Positions 52,041 through 64,000 of a DNA stretch of 64,000 nt are shown here, one piece after another. The notes under the pieces are model-generated. The model had not been told where the DNA came from and searched no databases. It worked only from the letters and a program-made list of their open reading frames with translations. This DNA is from Onchocerca volvulus (lineage: Eukaryota > Nematoda > Chromadorea > Rhabditida > Onchocercidae), in the NCBI GenBank assembly GCA_000499405.2, contig HG738138.1:930001-994000 (forward strand), in the 5' to 3' direction. How positions within the stretch are numbered: the stretch's first letter is position 1; every line of letters begins with the position of its first letter. The position numbers and the translations under genes are program-made.

Positions 52041-54854
52041 TTAAGCGTCCGGAAGACAGACAAAATAAGAAATGATCATGAAAATTTGTTCGTAATAGGA
52101 AAATTTGATAGCCTATTGAACAATTATTATTCATTGATATAAAACTTTGTTGTTTGTTATATTATCGATATCTCTAATTACTCGAGATTGTTATCGAGAA
52201 ATTCTCAATTATGTTTGATAAATTAAAATTGATTGAAATTAAGAAAGAAAAAGGAAAAAAAAAAAAGATTGACTGGATACGTTACCTTTCTGTTGACTCA
52301 ATTACTAACTTGGTAATTCTCAATCTTTTGCTTAAATGAAAAGGAACTTTTACCAAATCGTAGTATGGAAAGAAGAAATTTTTAGCAAATTATAAATTTG
52401 GTTTTAGGAATTTTAATAAAAATTTAATCAACAATTTTTGAATAAGTCAAGAGCAATAACAAAATATGAAATGATTAAGCAAACAAAACAAAACAAAATA
52501 AAATAAAATAAAAAGAGAATGTAAAAATAACATTGAAAATATAAGAAATAAAAGAATTAAATTGACAGAAATAAAAAGGGAAAGTTGAAAGGATAAACTT
52601 CTATGAACAGACCAAAATATTAGCGATTCTCAATTCCCGCTTTTCTCGTCTTGTCATCTTTTCCTTCATCCTATTTGACCTCATCTCATTCAAATCTAAG
52701 CATAAATTAGCGGAAATTGAAAAGATTTTTAAGAAATCTATTAACGAATAATGTCCTTTTTCTTGTCTCATTCTTCAAGTATTAAATATGTCTGTCTGTC
52801 TAATATATATTTAAATATATGTATTTATACAGATACGAATCAATCTGTTTGCATGAATGTGTTACAAATCCAAGATTGAATTATTGAAAGTGAAATAAAT
52901 TTGAATGCACGGTCATCTGTATGAGGATGAGAAAGATAGAAATGACTAGAATGGAATGAATTGAAGCCTAAGCTCTAGATAAGCATCCATTCTTAGTTGC
53001 AAGTATTTAAGGCCCTATTGATAGTTGCATTTGTGATGCATTACGTAATTCTTTCCAATCTTCTTCATTCACTTTAGTGTATTCAATGAAATTGTGTCCA
53101 TTATCCAAGAAAAATTATTTCATTAATCGCCTCTTAAATCATTCGCATTATCTTTTCAAATGATTGCAAAAAAAAAAAAAAAAAAGAAAAAAAAAAAGAA
53201 AAAAGGAAAGAAAAAGAAATGAAAAGAAAAGATATATCTTTGAATTTGATTCAAACATTCAATGATTTTGCGTGCCATTTTTTGGCCTCTTCAACCACTC
53301 ATTCTATCCCATTGTCCTAAGTTTTTGAATCCATAGGGAATCAAGAATTGCAATCCGAAAAAGTAAGCTTTATGCGAGAAGCCCATGCGATTCCCGACGA
53401 GAGACCATGAGATAAATTTTCACTCAAACACCATCATCATGTTATTCACATTTCACAATTCTGAAGCCTAAATTTTCACTAATGAATTTATCAAATTGGA
53501 AAAGAGTGAAAAGTGAAATATAAACATGCAATCGAAATGTGTCTTTCGTTCATTAAATTGTCAACATTAAATTTTGTATTACATTCAATAGAATACGCTA
53601 AATAAATAGTTAACTATCATTCAATCAATGAAATGAAATGAAATTAACTTTAAAAAAATTAACCGAAACTTAAATATAAGAAAATTGAACAGATATAATG
53701 TTTTTTGTTCAAAAATTAAGGTAAATGTCAAAATAGCGAATGGAATTAATGATGAAATTTCAAGGAATAAAGAATATAAGTACAAAGAAATTTTGAGTGA
53801 TAGGATGGGAAAAAAAAGACGAAAAAAAAGGGGCAATAGTAGAATAAAAATTTGTAATAAAAGGATAAAATAACAATAAAAAATAAATATTTCGTACTGA
53901 AAAACAAAAAAAAAAAAAAAAAAAACGAGAAAAAACAGAATGATAAAATTTGAAAAAATTAAGAATTTTCAAATAATTATTTATAAAGAAAAAGGGATGG
54001 ATTTTTGAAATAAAATCATTTAATATCAGTAATACTGATTATAAATTTCATAAAATGCAATAAATCTGATTTTTCCGAATAAATTTCAGATCAATGATGA
54101 ATCACCTACAAGTCATAAAGTTTATTTTGCTATTCACAATTATTCAGATGAAACGAAGAAAAAAAAAACTGTAAATTTAAATTCACAATTAATCAGTTTA
54201 AAGTTAAATCAGGAAATACTTGATGATGGAGTTGGAAATTTAAACTTTCAAGAAATTCAAGCATCAATCAAGTTATCTTTTTCAATTACTCTCAATTGAT
54301 CTTTAATTTTTGCATTGGAGAAAAATAAATCATTGAAAACTGCAAACTTTAAAACTAGTACGAGCCAAAATTCCCAAAAGCAAATCAATTTTTATAAGTT
54401 TGCAAAAATTTCCTTTTTTTCTTTGGTAATCAATTTCTTTTTTTTTTCTTTTTTTTTTTATTCATTCATCATATCAAAGTTAACTTGATGAATATTTGCA
54501 ATTTTTCTAAAGATCAAGAATAATGTCATTTAAAAGAAGAGAGAATGAAAAAAAAAGAAGAAAAATATGAAGTAAAATGAATCAATTTAACGACTTTTTT
54601 TTTTTTTCCATCATCCGCCAATGAAAGATTTCATCTTTAAAATGAAATTTAAGCAATTTAAAATTCTCATCGCTCCATGAATTGTTGCTACAATATGTTT
54701 ATAGATAGAAAAGCAAAATTTCACATCAATAGAAAGAGTAATTTTGATTAGAGCAGATGTCTTTGTTTGTTTCCAATTATAGCAGTAATTAGTGCCATTG
54801 AAGGAAATCTTCTATGACTGCTGAAAATTTTAACTTTTACCCTTTCATCTTGGA

Positions 54855-54890
<36 letters not shown>

Positions 54891-55629
54891 TTTTAAACCC
54901 AATTATTACACTGTATCCATTCACAACAAATGCACATTTTTTTTTTTTTTTTTTTTTTTTGAAGAAACTACTTACATTCAATCAGATTTCATCATAAATG
55001 GAATAGCGTTTAAAAAAATATTAATTCATTATAATTTTTAAAATTTGCTGAATAAAATGAAAATCTCGAAGTCCTCAAATTATTCAAACATATCAAATTT
55101 CAAAATTTTAAATTAATCAAATATATCAAATTTATTCTTACATCATCTCTAATGTTTCTCGCAAAATTTCGAAATTAAATTCATTTGGCAAATAGAAAAA
55201 TGTCCCACAATATATTTACAATTCGATATCAAATATTACCATTATAATTATCATCTATTTATCTTCTTATCATTAATGACTGTATATATGATTAGTCATT
55301 GAATGTGATAAGTAAGTTAAATCGATTTTTTCGTTTTCATAAAATATCATCAAATTTATTCAAAAAGTTTAAATGATGCATTGATGATAAAAAAATTCTC
55401 CAAAACAGCAAGCAATTGTCATGAAGGAAATTGTCAAAGCGTCGAAGTAATGTTTAAACGATTTATTATCTTTTTATTACCTGCAATTAATTCGTCCATT
55501 ATATTTCATTTATCCTTTTCACACACCTCATATCACACATATCAAACTTCTACTATCCCTTCTTTCTCCTCCGGCAAATCACAATTTTTGATGAGTAAAA
55601 AATTTTTGTGGAAAATTAAACTAAAATGA

Positions 55630-55736
55630 AATGATGGTGATGATGTTGATGTTGACGTTGATGGTGACAACAGCAGTAATGATGATATTGATGATGACAA
55701 TGGTAGGTGGGTGATGATGATGATGATGATGATGAC
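55630..55736. repeat. GATGAT/GTTGAT repeat
   Basis: Imperfect GAT-based trinucleotide repeat, purest at 55712-55734. Confidence 0.85.
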
Positions 55737-56829
55737 CGCAAGGAATTACCAATCCAATAATAATATCGGTAACCTTTGAATCCTTCATTTTTATAACCTT
55801 CCTCCTCATTTTCTACCTCCTTCGCTTACTTGATAGAGAATTACCCTTTGTCCACTCCGATTTATGACACCTCCGCCTACCCCTCTCGTCTCTTAAACAT
55901 TACTTCCCCTCAAATTCGATACTTTTATGGAAAGAAAATCTTCCCTTTTTTTTGCTTATTTGTGATTCGTAACATTAATACCTACCTGGATACTTGTAGA
56001 TGATACTGGATTAGCTTTCGGGAATGTTATATTTATTTCATATGCTTCGCTATTTAATATCATGATTTGGTATGTGAAATTTGTAAATTTGAAATTTAAT
56101 AAAATACAGAAATTCAACCAGTATAGGAAGTTAAAAATTGTTGAAATAAAAATTAAATAATTCATCGAAATTCTTTCCTTATTGTATCTTTTCATTTGAT
56201 GATAATGAAGATATCAGTCGTATATTTTGTTATAATTCAAAGAAATAAAAATAAATTCAATTCAATTTCAATGATATCCGGATGAAATGAGCAAAAAAAA
56301 GAAAAGGGAATAAAATGGAATGGAGACATGGAAGAACGACAATTTAAACTATGAATCAATATTGAAGTAAAAGAAGGACCGGAAGTCAATTACGATTGAT
56401 GAATCACAAGCCGTTCAGCATCAACAAGAATAATCAAACATATATTATTGTTGTTGTAAAAAATATGATAATAATAACAATAATAACGTTCGCGTTAATT
56501 TTCAAACTTGCATAATACTTGAAATTTTTGAAATGTATAAATGCGATTAAAAAAAATGATGTAACATTTGAGAGAAAAGTAAATGCTTAAAAATTCCAAG
56601 TACAATCTTACATATCCATCGTTTAATTGATGTATAATTAGATCTATGTAAGTTTTAAGATCATTAAGTACATTATTAAAAGATATAAAGCTTATTCTAT
56701 CATGTTTCTAATAACTGGACATCGTGAAGATAATCCATGACTGTTAAGGATATTTATCGATTAACATGAATAATCTTGGCATTGATAAGCTTAATTGGAT
56801 ATAAATATATAAGTATATTATGCGACAAA

Positions 56830-57060
56830 TGGTATCTGATGAATAATATATGGTAAATATTTTCCAACAAATACTATCTAATAAAATGATAAATGGTTTA
56901 TTTTCTGATCAATACTATTAATACTATCTGATAAATGATAAATATTATCTGTTAAATGACATGCTGATAAGCGATATAGTTTTTGATGAAAACTTTTAAT
57001 ACTATCTGATAAATGATATATTGGTAAATGACGAATGATATACTTTCTGATAATTAGTGT
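56830..57060. repeat. Degenerate minisatellite, unit near AATACTATCTGATAAATGAT
   Basis: Eight or more diverged copies of a TATCTGATAAATGATA-like unit over 230 nt, with irregular spacing. Confidence 0.65.
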
Positions 57061-58779
57061 TAAAATTACCAATATTTGTCAAATAATTAGCATCCTATTA
57101 TTCACGAAAAATCTGTATAAATAAAAATGCAAATGTTCGTTGTTACTTGCCATACAACATTTTAAGTTCTTCACCAATTGATTCGAAATTTTGACATAAC
57201 GCTGCATCCGAATGGGTGTGTGTTTAAAAATTTTCGGATCGCTTCAGCTAGTATTTTAATAAATTTAAAAGTAAAAAAATACTTCAAAAGTTTGAATAAA
57301 AGGAAAAAAAGTTGCAAATTAAATACAATGAAACTGCAGTCTGATACGATTGTAAATGTTAGTAGGAAATGTATACACAAAATGATTTCTCTTCGATCAT
57401 CAAGTCAACATTATCCCATCGTTTGTTTTCCTACTTTTTTCCGTTCCCTCCTCGTGTCCCCGCACCTTCAATCTCTCCCGATATTATCCTTTCAGTCCCC
57501 CCGCCGTGTCAACCCCTCCTCAACCTCTGAATAATTCAAACAAAATTAAATAAAACCACATATCATCTCAAAATGCTTTTATATTTGATTAGCTGAAGTT
57601 TAGCAATCAGAACGGGATATTTCACCATTCTTTGTTTCAGTTAACTTAGTGAAGCACATTGTGACATGCCAATGAATTTCGAGAATTCCAGACCGAGAAA
57701 GATAGAAAAAGCGAAAAAAAAGGAGAGGATAAGCAATGGAATGGATAAAAATGAATAAATCGAAATAATTTAAAAATGAAATAAATTAAAATATATTTGA
57801 GACAAACCAAAAAATATTATGATATGATTATTTGAATAAATTTGCAGCAATATTCTAAAATAACCAAATAAAAATTGGAAGTATTTTCTTGAAAAGAATT
57901 TACGACATTTTCAATTGTTATTGATACATGATAACCTTGAGTGTTGGAAATGGATTATCGGATATAACCAGTAAATCCTAACTGAAAAAAAAAAAAAAAA
58001 GAAGAGAGAGAATATATTATTAAACCAAATTATCGTGTAGCAAGGAAATAGATTCGACTCAAACGGACAATTGTAATAGTAGTAAAGGTAGTAGTAATAG
58101 TAGTAGTAGAAGATACCTGTTTACCTGTAACCAATATCAGCAAACAATTACCTCTTATAAATCCATCGATTTGGCATATTATCTTTGCTCTTCGATGAGC
58201 AAGCAGATTATGCGATTGGAAATTAAACAAATTACTTTATTTTTTTCTAATTAATTAAATGAAATATCAGCAAATTATCGTTTATTTTCGGCAATAAAAT
58301 AACCCGTAGTAGGAAGAAAAACAAAAAAAAGAGGATTCAGGAAAAATAAGTTGAAATTTTGGAATCAAATTGTACCGAATTTTTAAAATTTTATTTTGAA
58401 AAAATTAATAAAAAAGCAAACGATGCTTTTATCTATGTTTACTCTAATTAATTCATTCATACGCTTAATTCCTCGAAAATCACTAATACATCAAATTGTT
58501 GATTTATTAGAACAAAACGTGAAACAATCATACATACTTGAATATCTCATCTTTTCACGTATCACAACCGTCCAACTTAACATAACCGTGTCGGCTTTTT
58601 AATTACTAAAATATTTTTCAAATAATATCCAACTTCTTTTTTTTTTTTTCAAACTTATTGTCGAAATATACCAAATCCCTTCCTTAGAAAGGTAATAAAA
58701 TTCATTCGATTCTTAATATTTATATCAAAACAAAATTGGATTCATAACTTAGGTCCGATGTAAACATGTATATATACAT

Positions 58780-58865
58780 ACTTCCGGAAGTGTATATATA
58801 ACTTCTACGAAGTACTTCTACGAAGTAGAAGTTATATATATATATGTGTATATGTTTCCGGAAGT
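58780..58865. repeat. Palindromic element with TTCCGGAA ends
   Basis: ACTTCCGGAAGT at the left and TTTCCGGAAGT at the right flank a central hairpin, TATATATAACTTCTAC against GTAGAAGTTATATATA, whose loop itself contains GAAGTACTTC. It may be a small foldback element. Confidence 0.7.
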
Positions 58866-59356
58866 CTAACGAATTGCATAAATATCAATTTTAGGAAATA
58901 GAAAATTTATCTATAAGATAATAATCTCCAAATTGCACCACGACACTAATTATTCCATCAAATGAATCCCCAATTTTGCATCATTTTTTATCATCCTAAT
59001 TTGAAATTTTTCAAAAATTAAAAAAATATCATAATACATTTTAAATTACTCATCCTCATCTATCAAGCTAAAATTTTTTTCTCCCTCTCTTTTTGAAGTA
59101 TTTAGAGTATTATAGAGTATTATTGTTAATGAAAATTATTATGATAAACTTATCACCATAAATTAACTTATCATATAAATAATATGACGGGATAAAAATC
59201 TCTCAAAGGAAATATTTCGAAATGGTATTTGGGTTTCGAATGGGAAATGTTAAGATGACAAGCTTCAAGCTTCCATTGTCAAATCATTTGATGTATTTGT
59301 AACATCTGGCATGCGTCATCAATTGTTAACGATGTTCTTCGCATGTTCTCGTCTTC

Positions 59357-59470
59357 GTACAACTGTCCCTCTCTTCGTCTCAGTTCGGTACAATTGTCCC
59401 ATCTTTTCTGGGTACAACTGTCCAACTGTCCCCTCTTTTCGTCCCGGTACAAATGTCCCCTCTTTTCTCT
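59357..59470. repeat. Tandem GTACAACTGTCCC-type repeat
   Basis: Four copies begin GTACAA(C/T/A)TGTCCC or close variants, each followed by a pyrimidine run such as CTCTTTTCGTC. Periods are about 24-35 nt. Confidence 0.75.
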
Positions 59471-60501
59471 TTAACCTTTATTGGGTCAACTCCTTCTCCT
59501 TCCTAGCATTCTTTAACTTCTTAGTCTCCATTCTTGGACACTTCACGATTTGAATAGAAAAACTTCTTCCCTCTTCAGTGTATATACAATTGACCTGAAA
59601 TTTGCCCTGTAACATTTCTTTTTATATCATTTAAAGCTTTAAAATGCTTCTTCCCTTATCTTATCTACTAGGCTGAAATTTGATTTGAATTTAGAATGGA
59701 ATAAATATGAGAAATCAAAAATCAAAAAATCAAGAAGAAAAAAAGATAGGAAATCTTTTTTTTTTTTATTCTTCTCATTTTTCTATTCTTTCCTTTTCTT
59801 AGTTTATCTTTTAATACTTATTCTGTTATAAATTTAAATTTAATTTACGTCTCATAAAATTACTAACTACTTAGAAATATAAAATTCAATTTAAATTTAT
59901 AATAAAATAAATACTAGAGCTACATTTATTTCATAATATATTTGTTGATGATAAGATAGTGATAATGAACCTGAATTTTTCATCCTCAATTATATGCCGA
60001 TTAAAAGTTTTCAGGATCATTTGTAGTGGATAAAAACGTCTAACATCAAATATATTTACATAGCTTACGTTTCGAAGATTATGCTTACTTCTTTTCAATT
60101 CTTATTATTACTACAAATACTACATTCAATTTTTTACTGCAAGCAAGTATAAATAGCAAAATGCACTATTGTGATAATAGTTATCACTTTATCATATACT
60201 GCTTGGATAAAAGCACAGATATTTGTAATGTGATTGCGATTATTTTGAATTATTAAAATTGCATCTGAGTATCACTGTATTCAAATATAATGAAATGACT
60301 CTTTTATCCATTGTATGTTAATTACAAGTTTGATTGATATTGTAAAATGTGAAATTTTCAGCGGAAAACAACTACTAATTTTTTGGCAGCTGTCAGTAGC
60401 GAATCAATCAAATTCGATGATAATCAGATATTGTAAATTTTCGGGTTGCAACGATCCAATACCTGAAATTTCCTGAAGTTTTCTCAGGCATTCTTTTTAT
60501 C

Positions 60502-60591
60502 TTATTTATCACGTGAAAAACGATCCACTTATTTATCACGTGAATAACGTGATATTTTTTATTTTTTATTTATCACGTGAAAAACGATCCA
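60502..60591. repeat. Three copies of TTATTTATCACGTGAA
   Basis: Copies begin at 60502, 60529 and 60566. The first and third share 26 nt through AAAAACGATCCA. Each carries CACGTG, a canonical E-box. Confidence 0.8.
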
Positions 60592-62601
60592 TAAATCTTT
60601 ATCAAGATTTATCATTGTATAAATTCTGAATATCTAGGAACAAATGCAACATAGTGAAGCAATGTAGGAATTGCAATTGTTCAGAATAATCTGGATCAGG
60701 ATTAATAAGTTGATAAAGGATTTCAAGATGAATAGGAGAAAATTTCGAGATGGTAGCATTTGTTCAAGTTTGTAAAACGATTAAAGTTGAAAAAATTGGA
60801 ACGTAGGCAAAATGGGAAAAGAAACTTGTTTGAACGTTAACAACAAATATTTTCTCTTGTTTGTAGATACATGCGCAAATATAAATTAATCGTCCTGAAT
60901 CCCGAAACTCACAATAATAGCAAATTATACAGATTCATATTGCATTCAGGAAATTAATGTTTGATACAAGACGGGAAAAATCTCCCAACTTATTACAACA
61001 CTTTTATCCATTAGTTTCTTCTTGTCGGTTAATTATTATCATCCACTAAAAAAGGAGAAAAAAAAAGGGGACATCTCTGGATCCGATTTCCTCACCATGA
61101 AAGTATCGTATCGAATGTCAACCGTTACTTTTTTCCCACATTCTCTATCATTGTCATTTTTTAAAAATTTTTTTGCCTAAAATTACTTTTCTCTCGGCAA
61201 CATATGTGTCTAATTTTAACTATCCACTCCAAGAATTCTCGATTCCTTTAGCTTTTCATCAAGAATTTAAAAAAGATATTCAAATTTATAATTAACTTAA
61301 AAGCTTTTAAAGAATTACATTGGTAAATATGGCGAGAAAAAAAAAGGAAAGAAAGAAATGTTAGCTGATAGAAGAAATGTTGAACATCAAAACTCAAGAA
61401 TGCAAACAAACGTGAGGGAAATGGATTCAATAGGTAAAAGTAAATAAGTTTAATCGTCGTCTATGTTTTTTCCATGTATAACAACGAGATACGAATTTTA
61501 TTTTCGGGAAATTTTATCCAGTTTTCTGATGTGCAATCATTTCGATTCCATAGAATATATCACATATACTTCAAGATAATGCGACTTCAAAGTTTGTTTA
61601 AAAAAAAAAAAAGGAAAAAAGGAAAAAAAAAAAGCCGATAACTGTTTGAATTGAACACAACTTGAAATCTGCTTGAAATATTCTGCAATCGTTACATTTT
61701 TGAATTTATCTTTACGATCTTATCAAATTTTCTGAGATATTTTCTAACATTATCGACCATTAAGTGATTTTAATCTGTCGTATCAATAACAGCACAGATA
61801 AAAGAAAATCCGATTGAGAAATTTTAAAAGAAATTTAATTGTATCACATTTCACTTTAATGATTACATTAGTTTCATTAATGTCGTATGATATTCAGTTC
61901 ATTCAAGTCTTGATACTGTATATAAATACTTCTGATATTATCATAGCCGTGTTTTTCAGCTAAATTATTACGATCACGTAAAGACGTAGAAATCTTATTA
62001 AAAATACTGGGAATATAAATGGATGGAATATCTTAAAAGGTATCTTAAATTAAAATTCCGATAGAAATTTGTTAAAACGATAAATGTAGAATTCTTGAAA
62101 ATTAATAAAAAAAAAAAAAAAAAAAAAAGAAAAAAAGAAAAAAAGAGGGAAGAAATTCGGCAATGATTAACTTTAGTGATAACTGACAAAAAGGATAATA
62201 AAATAATCGTAATGAAAAGTTTTCCGTTTTGTCAGAAGTGTGGGAAAGGAAAAAATGATAGAGATGTGAAATGTGTGATAACAACAGGCGATTAATTTCA
62301 ATCGGTTAACAAAGAATAAAGCATAGAAAGTATGTGAAAATAAACGGAACGACGAAGAGCATTTTTTAGATTATAGCATATTAATGTGAACGAATAAAAC
62401 GATCATGATAATTGCCTAATTATACAATAGATATGTATCGTAATCATATCATCAATAGCGAGAGAAGAGAATAGTAATCAGTGATTTGTGGAATGCATGA
62501 TCCACAATATTACTGGATGTAACAATCTGATTTTTTTGTTCTTTTTTTTCTTCATGGGAATAGTCCTGCATGAGAAAAAACTTTTCAAATCCTTGAGTAG
62601 A

Positions 62602-62691
62602 ATGGAACACGTAGAATCCTGTTTAGATGTAGGAGTACCATCTCCAAATACTCCTGGACAACCGAAAATGGACAAGTATCGTGAGAGAAAG
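62602..62691 (+). CDS. Possible first coding exon of a gene extending right
   Basis: ATG then 30 codons (MEHVESCLDVGVPSPNTPGQ and PKMDKYRERK) ending at donor AAAG|GTGAAG in phase 0. An acceptor-like TTGAGTAG sits 1 nt before the ATG, as in trans-spliced starts. Composition is richer and less repetitive than its surroundings. No second exon is visible in the remaining 1.3 kb. Confidence 0.3.
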
Positions 62692-64000
62692 GTGAAGAAT
62701 GCATTAATCCGATTTTTCGTTCTTTTTCTTTCCGCCATTGAAATTATTGGATCAGTTGAAAATCAATTTATAATGTATGAGAAATTACTTGAAATGTTCA
62801 GTAAATGGATTCTATATCATATTTAAAAATAGAATATTAATTTTGTCTTTTCAAAACTTGAAACTATCAAAAATCTGTGACCAATAAGTTTAAAGTGGTT
62901 TGAAAAAAAAAAAAAGAAAAAATGAATATGAGGTCATTCATAGATGAGGTCATCGAAAGGTCATTCATTTCATTATGCTTTGGTCGTTTTATCATCAAAT
63001 GAATAATTTGGACCGAAATTGACGATTTGCTTACTTGCATATTCCTCAGTAAACAAATATATACTTTAAACAATAGAAACAATATATCACATTATCATTT
63101 ATTACTTAATTTAGCTTAACAATTAAATGATATAATAACATCTATGAGAGATACCGAAATGATAATTTTTTCGATATGAAATATTTAACAATACTTTGAT
63201 AAATATATACAGTACAATACTATTTAGCATAATATTTATCAGATAGACCATTATTTGTTATTTGATAGGCTGCGTACCAAATAATGCTATGTGGTACTAA
63301 TATCCAGAAAATGTCCATTATTATCGTACTAGAACATTTGATTTCAAATATGACCAACAGATATATATATTTTATCGACAAGTTAATTAATAGGTGGCCT
63401 AGTAATTCAAATTTTCTCTTTTTTTTTTTCTTTGAATTACAACAAAAGCGAAAATTAACGAGTATAAATACATCATAACATTTTGCATTCCGCATATGGA
63501 TAGTAATTTATCAAGCTGTATTATATAAAGTAAAAATAATAGACAAAAAGATTCATTTTAAAAAATGACACTTCAATGTTTGGATAATAATGAACTTTGT
63601 GGAAGAAAGCCTTCATCTACTGAAAAATCTATAAATTGTAAAATTTGAATATTAAAAGTTTAAAATTATTTAATTAATTTAACATTTATAATAGAAATCC
63701 GTCAGTGACAAACAGTTAATTAGTAAGAAGAAATAAAAATAAGTTGAATGATACTAAAGTAAGCAGCATATTCTTGACAACTTCAAGTAAACCGAAAAAT
63801 AATAGTAAACCGGGAAAAGTTAAATCAATCAAATGATTACCTTTTTTGATCAATGACTAAATTATAAAATGATTTTGATAAACCTTTTTTTCCTTTTTTT
63901 TTTTCTCGAAGAATCTATGTTCGGTTATATTCGATGTACTATATGTATCAATTACGCTATATATTATCCAAAAAATGCAATTACATCGAATGATTAAGCT

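Larger units (their letters stand above)
37517..64000. other. Long region without a supported gene
   Basis: 26.5 kb of AT-rich DNA upstream of sax-7 (seen from its strand). Open frames here are short and mostly low-complexity (Lys, Phe, Asn runs). It contains microsatellites, hairpins, degenerate tandem repeats and a few weak coding candidates, listed separately. Some of it may be sax-7 promoter or 5' UTR intron. Confidence 0.6.

Noticed and set aside
57178..57534. 118-codon plus-strand frame
   Set aside because: Second half is a pyrimidine-rich stretch and the first half is AT-rich with no domain; likely chance.

Overview
This is an AT-rich eukaryotic window with many homopolymer A/T tracts, TTTTCAG/TTTTTAG-type 3' splice sites and small exons. 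A complete L1CAM-family gene with the SAX-7 layout points to a nematode. A spirurid or filarial lineage is my guess from base composition only.

Layout. (1) 361-5337, plus strand: the 3' part of a secreted protein with two von Willebrand A (vWA) domains joined by a threonine-rich linker. Eight exons splice in phase to a stop; the start lies left of the window. (2) 5338-9623: intergenic space between two convergent genes. (3) 9624-37510, minus strand: a complete sax-7 (L1CAM/neuroglian) gene. I assembled 28 coding exons whose phases all agree. They sum to 4011 nt (1336 residues plus stop): signal peptide, six Ig domains, five fibronectin III domains, one membrane helix, and a cytoplasmic tail with FERM-binding-like, ankyrin-binding (FIGQY) and PDZ-binding (STFV) motifs. 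One exon, a 39-nt microexon at 30738-30776, is less certain than the rest. (4) 37517-64000: 26 kb without a firm gene. It holds repeats, hairpins, low-complexity DNA and three weak coding candidates (40220, 51803, 62602).

SAX-7 is a homophilic adhesion molecule that maintains neuron position and axon/dendrite architecture. Its tail couples to ankyrin, FERM and PDZ proteins. The vWA protein is probably an extracellular matrix or adhesion protein. The two genes converge and nothing links them functionally.

Most interesting points: a possible internal start of a short SAX-7 isoform (24801-24845) with a signal-like peptide spliced in phase into the middle of Ig2, lying downstream of a GC island and a 200-nt polypurine tract inside an 11-kb intron region; two adjacent furin-type sites in FnIII-3; an in-frame, stop-free 72-nt intron in FnIII-4; and a near-perfect 32-bp-arm hairpin at 44771-44842 that resembles a small-RNA precursor.
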